A stretch of 64,000 bases of DNA from contig NZ_VLTJ01000041.1 of assembly GCF_007558815.1 (NCBI RefSeq), forward strand, positions 62,001 through 126,000. The letters run 5' to 3'. This document shows positions 53,032 through 61,405 of this stretch, piece after piece (position 1 is the first letter of the stretch; every line of letters starts with the position of its first letter). Below the pieces are notes generated by a model that was given only the letters and a program-made list of their open reading frames with translations, did not search any database and was not told where the DNA came from. The position numbers and the translations under genes were made by a program. The DNA is from Verticiella sediminum (lineage in GTDB: Bacteria > Pseudomonadota > Gammaproteobacteria > Burkholderiales > Burkholderiaceae_B).

Positions 53032-53874
53032 ATGCTCAACGTCCGTCCCCTGCATCAGGGCTTCGGCCTCGAAATTCTCGATCTCGACCTTGCCGCGCCG
53101 CACAGCGACGAGGTCATCGACGACATGATCGGTCTGCTCGACCAGCATTCTCTGTTGCTGGTGCGCGGCCAGCGGCTCAGGCCCGAACGCCACGTCGAGA
53201 TCAGCCGGCGCTTCGGCCCCCTGCTCACGCACGTGCTGAAGCAATACCTCACCACCGGCCTGCCGGAGATCTATGTGCTGTCCAATGTCACGCAGGACGG
53301 CAAGCCCATCGGCAATCACAAGGAGGGCTGGAACTGGCACTCCGACCTGTCCTACGTGGCCGAGCCGAGCATGGGCTCGTTGCTGTACGCAGTGGAAGTA
53401 CCGCCGGTCGGCGCCGACACCTTGTTCGCCAGCATGCACCTGGCCTACGACGGCCTGCCGCCGGCGCTGCGCGAGCGCATCCGCCACCTGCGGGCGACCC
53501 ATTCGTATGCCGGCTACTACGGCAAGGCCTTTGCCGACCGGACGCCCCTCACCGATGAGCAGAAGGCGAGGACTCCCGACGTGGTGCATCCGGTGGTGCG
53601 AACCCATCCCGTTACCGGACGGCCTTCGCTGTACGTCGGCCAGGACATCGTCAGCCGCATCGAGGGCCTGCCGCAGGCCGAGGGCGATGCCCTGCTGGCT
53701 GAACTCAATGCGCACGCCATCGACGAAGCCTTCGTCTACCGCCATGTCTGGCGCCAGGGCGACCTGGTGCTGTGGGACAACCGCGCGACGATGCATTGCG
53801 CCACGCCCTATGACGACAGCAAGTACCGCCGCATCATGCACCGCACCACCGTAGCCGGCAGTCGTCCATTCTGA
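53032..53874 (+). CDS. TauD/TfdA-family 2-oxoglutarate dioxygenase (first)
   Basis: Fe(II)/2-oxoglutarate oxygenase, 280 aa. Iron triad: His103 and Asp105 in WNWHSDLSYVAEPSMGSLLY, distal His255 in RATMHCATPYDDSKYRRIMH, with Arg residues after it to hold 2-oxoglutarate. Members hydroxylate taurine, 2,4-D, carnitine precursors or similar acids, releasing the substituent. It has a paralogue at 56557. Here a hydroxylation on a nitrogen- or sulfur-bearing heterocycle is inferred from context. Confidence 0.9.
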   Translation: MLNVRPLHQGFGLEILDLDLAAPHSDEVIDDMIGLLDQHSLLLVRGQRLRPERHVEISRRFGPLLTHVLKQYLTTGLPEIYVLSNVTQDGKPIGNHKEGWNWHSDLSYVAEPSMGSLLYAVEVPPVGADTLFASMHLAYDGLPPALRERIRHLRATHSYAGYYGKAFADRTPLTDEQKARTPDVVHPVVRTHPVTGRPSLYVGQDIVSRIEGLPQAEGDALLAELNAHAIDEAFVYRHVWRQGDLVLWDNRATMHCATPYDDSKYRRIMHRTTVAGSRPF

Positions 53875-53940
53875 CGGCCACCCCGGATCCGCCGACGTTC
53901 AGCGCGCCCCACAGGGCGCATTCACCCAAAGGAAGGCATC

Positions 53941-54957
53941 ATGAAAGACGACATCGTTCGCCGCTGCGTTTCGGCGCTGGCGTGTGCCCTGGCGCTCGTC
54001 CTGGCTGCGGGCCCGACCGCGGCCACGGCTGCCGAGAAGGTATCGCTGCGCCTGAAATGGCTGCCGCAGACACAGTTCGCCGGCTTCTACGTCGCCCAAG
54101 GAAAGAACTTCTACGCGGACGCCGGACTGGATCTCACGATCAATCCGGGCGGCCCCAACCTGAACGTCGAGACGCTGGTGGCGTCCGGCAGCGACCAGTT
54201 CGGCCTGGCCAGCGGCAGCGAGGGCCTGCTGCACAGCCGCGCCAAGGGTCTGCCCATCGTCGGCATCGGCATGAACCTGCAGCAGACGCCGAACATGTAC
54301 GTTGCGTTCAAGGACTCCGGCATCGACTCCATCGAGGACTTCCGCGGCAAGCGGGTATCCACGTGGTTCACCGGCGCGCAGTACATCCTCTACTCGGTGC
54401 TCGCCAAGGCCGGCATCAAGCAGTCCGAGCTGACCATCGTGCCGCAGCCGGCGACCACCACCCAGTTCGTCAATCGCCAACTCGACGTCGCCACCGTCAA
54501 CGTCTACAACTCGCTGATCGCGCTGCAGACCCAAGGCGTCACCGATCTGGTGCTGTTCAAGGCCGAAGACTACGGCGTGAGCTCGCCGCAGGACGTCGTG
54601 ATCGCCTCCGAGCGCATCGTCGCCGACAAACCCGAGGTCGTGCAGGCCTTCCTGGACGCCACCCTGAAGGGTTGGAAGTACGCGTTCGAGAACAAGGCGG
54701 AGGCAGTCGACATCGTCATGGCGGCCGCACCGGGGCTCGACCGGCGCCACCAGGAACTCATGCTCGACGAGATCGAGAAGCTGATGTACGCCGGCCAGGG
54801 CAGCACCCGCGGGCTCGGCGTGATCGACGTGGACACGCTGGCTTCGGTGCAGCAGATGCTGCTCGACTACGGTGCCCTGGAACGAGAGGTTGACCTCGGC
54901 AAAGCCGTCGACACTCGCTTCTGGGATGCCGCGCCCGCTGCGTACAAGGTGCGCTAG
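53941..54957 (+). CDS. NMT1/THI5-like ABC transporter substrate-binding protein
   Basis: Periplasmic binding protein, 338 aa. Signal peptide CVSALACALALVLAAGPTAA (cleavage before AEKVSLRL). The mature start VSLRLKWLPQTQFAGFYVAQ with KNFYADAGLDLTINPGG is the NMT1/THI5 pattern, a family whose best-known members bind the pyrimidine moiety of thiamine (HMP, formylaminopyrimidine) or similar rings. LVASGSDQFGLASGSEGLLH, NFYNSL-type hinge (VNVYNSLIALQTQGVTDLVL) follow. AAAGGAAGG precedes ATG at 53941. It is followed by two permease genes. Confidence 0.9.
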   Translation: MKDDIVRRCVSALACALALVLAAGPTAATAAEKVSLRLKWLPQTQFAGFYVAQGKNFYADAGLDLTINPGGPNLNVETLVASGSDQFGLASGSEGLLHSRAKGLPIVGIGMNLQQTPNMYVAFKDSGIDSIEDFRGKRVSTWFTGAQYILYSVLAKAGIKQSELTIVPQPATTTQFVNRQLDVATVNVYNSLIALQTQGVTDLVLFKAEDYGVSSPQDVVIASERIVADKPEVVQAFLDATLKGWKYAFENKAEAVDIVMAAAPGLDRRHQELMLDEIEKLMYAGQGSTRGLGVIDVDTLASVQQMLLDYGALEREVDLGKAVDTRFWDAAPAAYKVR

Positions 54958-55001
54958 TCAGCGACGGCGGCACGCCCGACGCCCTTCCCGGAGCCCCTTC
55001 C

Positions 55002-55757
55002 ATGAAAACTTCCCTCCGTTCGGCTCGGCACCTGCTCATCACGGTGCTCGGCCTGGCCTTGGCCTGGGAGAGCGCTGTGCGCGTGCTCGACGTCCCAGGG
55101 TACTACCTGCCGGCATTGTCGGTGATCTTCCAGGATGCCTGGTCGGTGCGCGGTCTGCTTGCCACCAGCCTGGGCCACACCCTGCTCGAGGCCGTCCTCG
55201 GCTTCCTGCTGGGCGCGGCGTTCGGGTTCGCCTGCGGCGTGCTGTTCGCCCATGTGCGGATGGCCGAGCGCGCGTTCTTTCCGTTGTTCGTGGCGGCCAA
55301 GACCGTACCGGTCATCGCGTTCGGCGCACTGGTCGTCATCTGGTTCGGCAATACCCTGATGGCCAAGGTGGCGATCGCGTTCTACCTGACGTTCTTTCCG
55401 GTGACGGTCAACACCCTGCGCGGGCTGCAGGCATGCGATGCCGAGAAAGTGGGCCTGCTGCGCAGCTTCGGCGCGACGGACGCGCAACTGTTCCTGCGGC
55501 TGAAGCTGCCGACCGCGCTACCGACCATCATGGTCGGCCTGCGTCTGGGCATATCGCTCAGCCTGATCGGCGCCATCGTCGGCGAATGGTTCGGTGCGAC
55601 CGTGGGCCTGGGGGCGATGCTGATACAGGCCATGTACAACGAGCAGGTGACGCGGCTATGGCTGATCGTGCTTGCCTGCGGGACGGCGGGCGCCAGCCTG
55701 TACGGCATCATCGCGGCCCTGGAGCGACGGTTCATCTGGTGGCAGGGGCGCGCATGA
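55002..55757 (+). CDS. ABC transporter permease (first)
   Basis: Inner-membrane permease of the BPD_transp_1 family, 251 aa, about six TM helices (LLITVLGLALAWESAVRVLD; LLEAVLGFLLGAAFGFACGV). The coupling loop that meets the ATPase is LLRSFGATDAQLFLRLKLPT, followed by LGISLSLIGAIVGEWFGATV. Ends in ATGA with the second permease, so the importer has two different permease subunits, as in nitrate/taurine/pyrimidine-type systems with paired permeases. Confidence 0.93.
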   Translation: MKTSLRSARHLLITVLGLALAWESAVRVLDVPGYYLPALSVIFQDAWSVRGLLATSLGHTLLEAVLGFLLGAAFGFACGVLFAHVRMAERAFFPLFVAAKTVPVIAFGALVVIWFGNTLMAKVAIAFYLTFFPVTVNTLRGLQACDAEKVGLLRSFGATDAQLFLRLKLPTALPTIMVGLRLGISLSLIGAIVGEWFGATVGLGAMLIQAMYNEQVTRLWLIVLACGTAGASLYGIIAALERRFIWWQGRA

Positions 55758-56494
55758 ACGACAACCGCGTATTGCCCGTGATCGGCGGGCTGGCGCTCCT
55801 GGTGCTGTGCTGGGAAGGAGCGATCGCCCTGTTCGCCATCGAACCCTTCGTGCTGCCACGGGTGTTCGACATTCTGGCGCGTCTGCTGCGCGACTGGCCT
55901 GCCCTCGCTCAAGGGTTGATGGTCACCGGCGCGGAGGCGCTGACCGGCTTCGTGCTGGGCACGCTGATCGGCATCGCCACGGCCGTACTGATGTACTTGT
56001 TCCCGCCATTCGAGCGCGGCTTTCTTCCGGTGGCGGTGGCGGTGGACGCGGTGCCGGTAGTCGCGTTCGCACCCCTTGCCCTGCTGTGGTTCGGCATGGG
56101 GCCGGCGTCCAAGATAACCATCGTGACGCTGACCGTCAGCTTCATCGTACTGCTCAACACCTTGCACGGCCTCAGACAGCCGGATGCCGCTGCAGTCAAT
56201 CTGCTGCGCAGCTTCGGTGCCAGCCGGCCGGCCATCCTCTACAGGCTGCTGCTGCCCGCCGCCATGCCGTCCGTGGTCACCGGCATGCGCCTGGGCATCG
56301 CGCGCTGCATGATCGTGGCACTCCTGGGCGAGATGCTCGGGGCCTATCGCGGCCTGGGCTGGATGATCTTCGAAGCCACCCAGCAGATGGACTATCTGCG
56401 GCTGTGGGCCTGCGTCCTGTTCGCGTCCGGGGCCAGCCTGCTGCTTTACGCGGTCCATGTCTGGATCGATCGCAAACTCGTCTGGTGGCACTGA
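55754..56494 (+). CDS. ABC transporter permease (second)
   Basis: 246 aa permease paralogous to the preceding one. TM segments include VIGGLALLVLCWEGAIALFA and LTGFVLGTLIGIATAVLMYL; VAVDAVPVVAFAPLALLWFG; coupling loop LLRSFGASRPAILYRLLLPA; then IARCMIVALLGEMLGAYRGL. It forms the translocation heterodimer with the first permease. A second oxygenase gene starts 62 bp later. Confidence 0.93.
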   Translation: MNDNRVLPVIGGLALLVLCWEGAIALFAIEPFVLPRVFDILARLLRDWPALAQGLMVTGAEALTGFVLGTLIGIATAVLMYLFPPFERGFLPVAVAVDAVPVVAFAPLALLWFGMGPASKITIVTLTVSFIVLLNTLHGLRQPDAAAVNLLRSFGASRPAILYRLLLPAAMPSVVTGMRLGIARCMIVALLGEMLGAYRGLGWMIFEATQQMDYLRLWACVLFASGASLLLYAVHVWIDRKLVWWH

Positions 56495-56556
56495 CCGTGG
56501 CCCAGGCATTCCGGACGACGCCGGCTGGCCCGTCCTGCTTCTCCAGGAGAACCGAC

Positions 56557-57393
56557 ATGCACGAAACGCCCTTGTCCCCGGTCATGGGCATTGCGATCGA
56601 CGGCTTCGACGTGCGCGCGATGACGCCCGTCGTGCTCGAACACGTCAAGGCCCGACTCGCCGACCACGGCGTCGTCTGCTTTCGCGGGCAGACGCTGAGC
56701 CATCCCGAGCTTGTCGCGTTCAGCGCACGGCTGGGACCATTCCAGCACCACGTACTCACCCAGTGGACGCTGCCGGAACACCCGGAAATCTATGTCCACT
56801 CCAATATCGTCGAGAACGGCCGCCCCCTGGGCAATCCGCGCGAGGGCTTTGGCTGGCATACCGACCTCACGTATTTCGAGCGGCCGACCGCCTATACGGT
56901 GCTGTACGGGGTACAGGTGCCGCGCGAGGGCGGCAACACCGATTTCGCCAGTCTGTATGCGGCCTACGACGCGCTGCCCCAGGCGCAGCGCGAACGCCTC
57001 CAGGGCTGCAGCGTGTTGCGCGACTACCGCAAGCTGTATGCGCGCCGCAGCAATGTGGAGCCCCTGACCGAGGCACAGTTGGCGCGCACGCCGCCAACCC
57101 GCCACCCGCTCGTTCGCACCCATCCTGTCAACGGACGCAAGGGCTTGTACCTGGGCGGCAACGACGTGGTCACGGTGCTGGACGCCGACGGCACCGACAT
57201 CGGCCGCGAGATCCACGACGAACTGCTCGCTTTCAGCATCGGCGAGACGTTCCGCTACAGCCACCAGTGGAGGGCCGGCGACCTGCTGGTCTGGGACAAC
57301 CGCGGCTTGCTGCACACCGCCACTGAATACGACCGCGAACACGAGCGGCGCCTGATCTACCGCACCCTGATCGAGGGCGAAGTGCCGCGATAA
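56557..57393 (+). CDS. TauD/TfdA-family 2-oxoglutarate dioxygenase (second)
   Basis: 278 aa paralogue of the oxygenase at 53032. Iron ligands His101 and Asp103 in GFGWHTDLTYFERPTAYTVL, distal His in NRGLLHTATEYDREHERRLI, with 2-oxoglutarate-binding Arg after it. CAGGAGA stands upstream of ATG at 56557. Two diverged TauD-type oxygenases in one unit imply two oxidation steps or two substrates. Confidence 0.9.
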   Translation: MHETPLSPVMGIAIDGFDVRAMTPVVLEHVKARLADHGVVCFRGQTLSHPELVAFSARLGPFQHHVLTQWTLPEHPEIYVHSNIVENGRPLGNPREGFGWHTDLTYFERPTAYTVLYGVQVPREGGNTDFASLYAAYDALPQAQRERLQGCSVLRDYRKLYARRSNVEPLTEAQLARTPPTRHPLVRTHPVNGRKGLYLGGNDVVTVLDADGTDIGREIHDELLAFSIGETFRYSHQWRAGDLLVWDNRGLLHTATEYDREHERRLIYRTLIEGEVPR

Positions 57394-57429
57394 GGCGTCC
57401 GCACCCGATCCTCCTCAGCCGGAGTCACC

Positions 57430-58404
57430 ATGAGCACGTTCAAACCCTCGGACGCCGCCGTCCCCGTCATCGACCTCCTTCCAGCCTTGGCCGGCGGCGA
57501 TGCAGCCGAACGCGTGGCGGCGCAGATCCGCCAGGCCTGCGAAGACATCGGTTTCTTCTACATCGCCAATCACGGCGTGGATGCCGGCGTGATACGCGAG
57601 GCGTTCGCAAAGAACCGCGAGTTCCATGCCCTGCCCCTGGATCGCAAGATGCAGGTCAAGCGCAACCGCTTTCACCGGGGCTACACGCCCGTGGCCGGCT
57701 ACACGCTCAAGAGCACCAGCCGCTTTGCGCCGGCGGCGCGACCCAACCAGCTCGAGGCCTTCACCGTACGCCACGAACTGGCGCCGGACGACCCCGACCT
57801 GCTCTCCGGCAACCCTCTGCAGGGACCCAACGTATGGCCGGAGGATTATCCGGAATTCAAGCCTGCAGTGCAGGCATACGAGCGCGAACTGCGCGCGCTC
57901 GGCATGCGTCTGGTCGGCCTGATGTCGCGCGCCATCGGCGCCGGCCCGGATTACCTCGCGCAGTTCTTCCACAAGCCGATCACCTCGCTGCGCATGATCC
58001 ATTATCCGCCGCAGCCAGCTCCCGAGGAGGGCAGCTTCGGCATCTCGCCGCACACCGACCTCGGCTTTCTGACCATTCTTGCGCAGGACAGCGTGGGCGG
58101 ACTGGAGATCCAGGCCAAGGACGGGCAATGGCTGCAGGCGCCCTACCGCGAGGGTACCTTCGTCATCAACATCGGAGACGCACTGGCGCGCTGGACCAAC
58201 GACCGCTACGTGTCTACCGCCCACCGGGTACTGAACCGCTCGCCCGATCGCGACCGCTATTCCATCGCCTATTTCTTCGACCCCAGTCCCGACGCGGTGA
58301 TCGAATGTTTCGAAGCCTTCGTGGACGGGCGAGACAGCCGCTATCCGCCGATCCGGTATGGCGAATACATCGCTGCCCGCATGGAGGCCAATTACGCCGG
58401 ATAG
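57430..58404 (+). CDS. Isopenicillin-N-synthase-type 2-oxoglutarate/Fe(II) oxygenase
   Basis: 324 aa enzyme of the IPNS/DIOX fold, N-terminal DIOX_N (DIGFFYIANHGVDAGVIREA) and catalytic 2OG-Fe domain. Iron ligands His208 and Asp210 in GISPHTDLGFLT, distal His265 in VSTAHRVLNRSPDRDR, and the RxS pair Arg276/Ser278 for 2-oxoglutarate. This subfamily includes eukaryotic thymine-7-hydroxylase and plant hormone oxygenases. In a cluster with pyrimidine-type uptake and ring-opening enzymes, oxidation of a ring methyl or ring carbon is a reasonable guess, not shown. Last intact gene of the plus-strand unit. Confidence 0.9.
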   Translation: MSTFKPSDAAVPVIDLLPALAGGDAAERVAAQIRQACEDIGFFYIANHGVDAGVIREAFAKNREFHALPLDRKMQVKRNRFHRGYTPVAGYTLKSTSRFAPAARPNQLEAFTVRHELAPDDPDLLSGNPLQGPNVWPEDYPEFKPAVQAYERELRALGMRLVGLMSRAIGAGPDYLAQFFHKPITSLRMIHYPPQPAPEEGSFGISPHTDLGFLTILAQDSVGGLEIQAKDGQWLQAPYREGTFVINIGDALARWTNDRYVSTAHRVLNRSPDRDRYSIAYFFDPSPDAVIECFEAFVDGRDSRYPPIRYGEYIAARMEANYAG

Positions 58405-58465
58405 GCGCTGCGCGGGCCTTGCTCAAGAGACCTCCCATGCTCGCCTGGGCCGGACCCTCCACCAG

Positions 58466-58585
58466 TCGGTGCTGCAGATCGACTTCATCCAGGTCTGGGC
58501 CGTGATCTTCGTCGCCTCGGCCGCGAGTCTGCTCCTCTTCGCCACTGCCAGTCTCCTGGAGAAACGCTATGTCTTCTGGCGCTGA
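58466..58585 (+). pseudogene. C-terminal remnant of an ABC permease
   Basis: Open stretch reading SVLQIDFIQVWAVIFVASAA, then SLLLFATASLLEKRYVFWR and stop. This is the last helix and tail typical of BPD_transp_1 permeases (compare the ends of the two permeases upstream, which close with RKLVWWH or RRFIWW). The first 200 codons are missing. Confidence 0.75.
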
Positions 58586-58587
58586 AG

Positions 58588-58696
58588 CGGCCGCGCCGTC
58601 GATGGCGGCGATCGGCGCGCCGATTTCCTGATCGTGCAGGACGGCGGCCTGTACTACCAGGCCCGCACGATGAGGTTCCAGTTCCTGGTGGATTGA
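58588..58696 (+). pseudogene. C-terminal remnant of an unidentified gene
   Basis: Reads RRADFLIVQDGGLYYQARTM, then RFQFLVD and stop. It could be the tail of a ring-hydroxylating dioxygenase small subunit or of another SnoaL-like protein, but the piece is too short to say. Confidence 0.35.
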
Positions 58697-58724
58697 GATC
58701 CGTGCGGGCACCGGCTGCGCCGTT

Positions 58725-58757
58725 GGGGTCCGGCCCCTTGGGTCAGCCCCCCCCCCC
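58725..58757. repeat. Degenerate palindromic element merging into an 11-base C tract
   Basis: GGGGTCCGGCCCC with a diverged partner arm GTCAGCCCC is a worn copy of the element seen at 59059 and 59117. Its right arm runs into eleven consecutive C (58747-58757), the longest homopolymer in this part. Confidence 0.6.
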
Positions 58758-59058
58758 GGCCCGCAGCGATCAGCCCCGCAGGCCCCAGGCGAGACCCCGT
58801 CTACGGCGTGACACCATGGCCGGCCTCATTCCCGCCTCGATTCTCCCCACATTTCGCATCCCGTCATGAGCCGTATCCGCATCACCACCGCCGGTCATCA
58901 GTTCGTTGCCGAGACCCATCCCGACGCGCCCCTGACCGTCGCCGCCTTCGAGAAGCTCCTGCCCTACCGGCAACGCATCATCCACGTGCGCTGGAGCGGC
59001 GAAGGCTGCTGGATCCCGCTCGGCGACTTCAAGCTCGGCCCCGGCCACGAACGACGAC

Positions 59059-59084
59059 GGGGTCTGACCGAAGGGTCCGACCCC
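59059..59084. repeat. Palindromic repeat element, copy 2
   Basis: Arms GGGGTCTGACC and GGTCCGACCCC, one mismatch, four-base loop. Same family as the element at 59117; it sits exactly where similarity of the truncated DUF3830 copy stops. Confidence 0.75.
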
Positions 59085-59116
59085 ATTGCTTTGTGGGCAG
59101 CGCGCGCTGCGCGGAT

Positions 59117-59143
59117 GGGGTCTGACCCCGCGGGTCAGACCCC
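59117..59143. repeat. Palindromic repeat element, copy 3
   Basis: Perfect 12-bp arms GGGGTCTGACCC and GGGTCAGACCCC with the loop CGC. Such GGGGTC-x-GACCC palindromes are frequent REP-like intergenic elements in betaproteobacteria (family knowledge). It lies 30 bp beyond the end of the minus-strand operon and can act as its transcript end. Confidence 0.8.
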
Positions 59144-59172
59144 AACCCCGGCAGCGGGCCTCTCTTGATGGC

Positions 59173-59796
59173 CTACGACCCCGGCTGGCCGATCCACTTG
59201 GTGACGGTGGGCGCCCGCCACGCGGCGAGGCCGTCGAGCAGGCGTTCCGGGTCGGCCTCGAACACGATCATGTCGCGGTGCTCGGCCTTCATGAAGCCCT
59301 CGTCCACCGCATGCGCGAGCAGCGCGCGCATGGGGTCGTAGAAGCCGCGCACGTTGAGCGCGCCGCAGGCCTTGGCCGGTACGCCGACGTGGTCGTTGAG
59401 CTGGGTCAGCGTAGCCGCCTCGAAGAGTTCCTCGAGCGTGCCCAGACCGCCCGGCAGGCCGATGAAGGCGTCGGCGAGCGCGGCCATGCGGGCCTTGCGT
59501 TCGCGCATGCCGGCGACCACTTCGTGCACCGGCAGGCCCGGGTGCAGGTGGCCGCGCTCGAACAGCCGCTGGTTGATGATGCCGACCGCGCCGCCGCCCG
59601 CCTCGAGCACGGCGTCGGCGAGCACGCCCATCAGGCCCTTGGTGGTGCCGCCGTAGACGAGGGTGACATCGCGGACGGCGAGCGCCCGGCCGAGGGCGCG
59701 GGCGGCGTCGGCATACTCGGGCGACACGCCGAAGTTCGAGCCGCAGAAGACGGCGACGGCGCGCAGCGGGGGGGTGGAGGAGAGAGCTTCGGTCAT
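59173..59796 (-). CDS. LOG-family nucleotide 5'-monophosphate phosphoribohydrolase
   Basis: TIGR00730/LOG family, 207 aa. Hallmarks: [60 protein letters not shown] and the [20 protein letters not shown] active-site motif. Family enzymes split N6-modified AMP or related nucleotide 5'-monophosphates into base and ribose phosphate. Start ATG at 59796 overlaps the permease stop by four bases, so it is the last gene of the minus-strand operon. In a pyrimidine-type cluster it could release a free base from a nucleotide (inference). Confidence 0.92.
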   Translation of the reverse strand: MTEALSSTPPLRAVAVFCGSNFGVSPEYADAARALGRALAVRDVTLVYGGTTKGLMGVLADAVLEAGGGAVGIINQRLFERGHLHPGLPVHEVVAGMRERKARMAALADAFIGLPGGLGTLEELFEAATLTQLNDHVGVPAKACGALNVRGFYDPMRALLAHAVDEGFMKAEHRDMIVFEADPERLLDGLAAWRAPTVTKWIGQPGS

Positions 59797-60578
59797 GAGG
59801 TGGCGGCGATCTCGTTCTTGCGCTGGGCCCAGCCGGTCATGCGCCGCTCGACGAACGACGAGATGGCATAGAGGCCGACGCCCATGATAGCGAGAATGAA
59901 GAGGCCGGCGAACACCAGCGGCACGTCGAAGTTGCCGCTCGCGATCATCATGACGTTGCCGATGCCGCGGTTGGCCGCGACCGACTCCGACAGCACGGTG
60001 CCCACGAACGACAGCGTGATCGCCACCTTGAGCGACGCGAAGAGATACGGCAGCGCGCGCGGCAGGCTGACGTTCCACAGGATGTCGCGCTTCTTGGCGC
60101 CCAGCACGCGCAGCACGTCCTCGAGCTCGGGCTCGGTGTTGGCCAGGCCGGTGGCGACGTTCACCACCACCGGGAAGATGCTGATCACCATGGAGGTCAG
60201 CACGGCCGGCACGGTGCCGGCACCGAACCACACGACGAAGATCGGCACCACGGCGACCTTCGGGATGCTGGAGAAGCCGACCAGCAGCGGATACGCCACG
60301 TTGTAGGCGAGCCGTGAGGAGCCGACGATGACCCCGAGGACGATGCCCACCAGCACGCCCAGGAAGAAGCCCAAGAGCGTGGTGTAGAGGGTCTGCACCG
60401 TGTGCGGCCACAGCAGCGGCATGCGCTGGAACAGCACCGAGGCGATCTGGCTCGGGCGCGGCAGGATGAGGTCGGACACCCCGGTGGCCAGACACGCGAC
60501 TTCCCAGATCAGAAAGAAGCCGATCAGCACGGCCAGCGACAGCACGCGCTGGCGATTCTTGGCGGACAGGTGGTTCAT
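59793..60578 (-). CDS. ABC transporter permease
   Basis: Inner-membrane permease, 261 aa, BPD_transp_1 family: [60 protein letters not shown]; coupling loop [40 protein letters not shown]. It works with the ATPase encoded just upstream. No second permease or binding protein is encoded in the visible part of the operon. ATGA overlaps on both sides. Confidence 0.93.
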   Translation of the reverse strand: MNHLSAKNRQRVLSLAVLIGFFLIWEVACLATGVSDLILPRPSQIASVLFQRMPLLWPHTVQTLYTTLLGFFLGVLVGIVLGVIVGSSRLAYNVAYPLLVGFSSIPKVAVVPIFVVWFGAGTVPAVLTSMVISIFPVVVNVATGLANTEPELEDVLRVLGAKKRDILWNVSLPRALPYLFASLKVAITLSFVGTVLSESVAANRGIGNVMMIASGNFDVPLVFAGLFILAIMGVGLYAISSFVERRMTGWAQRKNEIAATS

Positions 60579-61405
60579 GCGGCGGCTCCGGTATCGGCGA
60601 GAGACACGCCACCCTCGGTGCGGGCCTCGGCGATGCGGCGGCGCATCGCCTGGACCAGGGCGGCGAAGTCGGGGTCGTAGCTCATCTCGACCGTGCGCGG
60701 ACGCAGAAACGGCACGTCGCGGTCCTCCAGGATGCGGCCCGGGCGCGCAGTCATGACGCAGATGCGGTTGGCGAGATAGGCGGCCTCGCGCAGGTCGTGG
60801 GTGACGAGCAGCACGGTGGGCCGCGTCTCGATCCAGAGGTCCTGCATGATCTCCCACAGCTCCTCGCGGGTGAAGGAGTCCAGCGCGCCGAATGGCTCGT
60901 CGAGCAGCAGCAGGCGCGGCTCGTGCACCAGCGCGCGGCAGAGCGACGCGCGCTGCAGCATGCCGCCGGACAGCTCCCAGGGCCGCTTGTCGCCGAAGCC
61001 CGCGAGGCCGACCTTGGCGAGCATGGCGTCGGCGCGATCGGCGAACTCGCCCTTCTTCTTGCGGGCGTACTCGCTGCGGTACGGCTCGACGATCTTGAGC
61101 GGGATCATGACGTTCTCGCGGATCGTGAGCCACGGCATCATGGTCGGGTTCTGGAACGCGAGGCCGATGCCGACCCGGTTGGCCGCGACCTCGCGGCCGG
61201 CCAGGAAGACACCGCCCGAGCTCGGCTTGATGAGGCCGGACACGAGCTTGAGGATAGTGGACTTGCCGCAGCCACTCGGGCCCACCAGCGCGACGAAGTC
61301 GCCCTCGTCGATGCGCAGGTTGGTGTTGGACAGCGCGAGCGTGCCGCGGCCGTCGCCGCCGTAGCGCACGACGACGTCTGACAGTTCGATGAAAGGCTGG
61401 TTCAT
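60575..61405 (-). CDS. ABC transporter ATPase
   Basis: 276 aa ATPase of the nitrate/sulfonate/taurine type. Walker [22 protein letters not shown]-loop [20 protein letters not shown], signature [20 protein letters not shown], Walker [21 protein letters not shown], switch [20 protein letters not shown]. It pairs with the permease encoded next. The matching binding protein may be encoded beyond the right edge. Confidence 0.93.
   Translation of the reverse strand: MNQPFIELSDVVVRYGGDGRGTLALSNTNLRIDEGDFVALVGPSGCGKSTILKLVSGLIKPSSGGVFLAGREVAANRVGIGLAFQNPTMMPWLTIRENVMIPLKIVEPYRSEYARKKKGEFADRADAMLAKVGLAGFGDKRPWELSGGMLQRASLCRALVHEPRLLLLDEPFGALDSFTREELWEIMQDLWIETRPTVLLVTHDLREAAYLANRICVMTARPGRILEDRDVPFLRPRTVEMSYDPDFAALVQAMRRRIAEARTEGGVSLADTGAAA

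Larger units (their letters stand above)
58866..59168 (+). pseudogene. Truncated DUF3830 gene
   Basis: Residues 1-60 match the intact DUF3830 protein at 45723 closely (AAFEKLLPYRQRIIHVRWSG is identical), then similarity ends abruptly after LGPGHE at about 59050, where two palindromic repeats begin. The frame runs on for about 40 meaningless residues to TGA at 59166. More than half of the domain, including the NHFLTIVEG strand, is lost. Confidence 0.85.

Noticed and set aside
58747-58757. C11 tract as a phase-variation switch
   Set aside because: It lies in non-coding debris, not in a reading frame and not between a plausible -35 and -10 of an intact gene.
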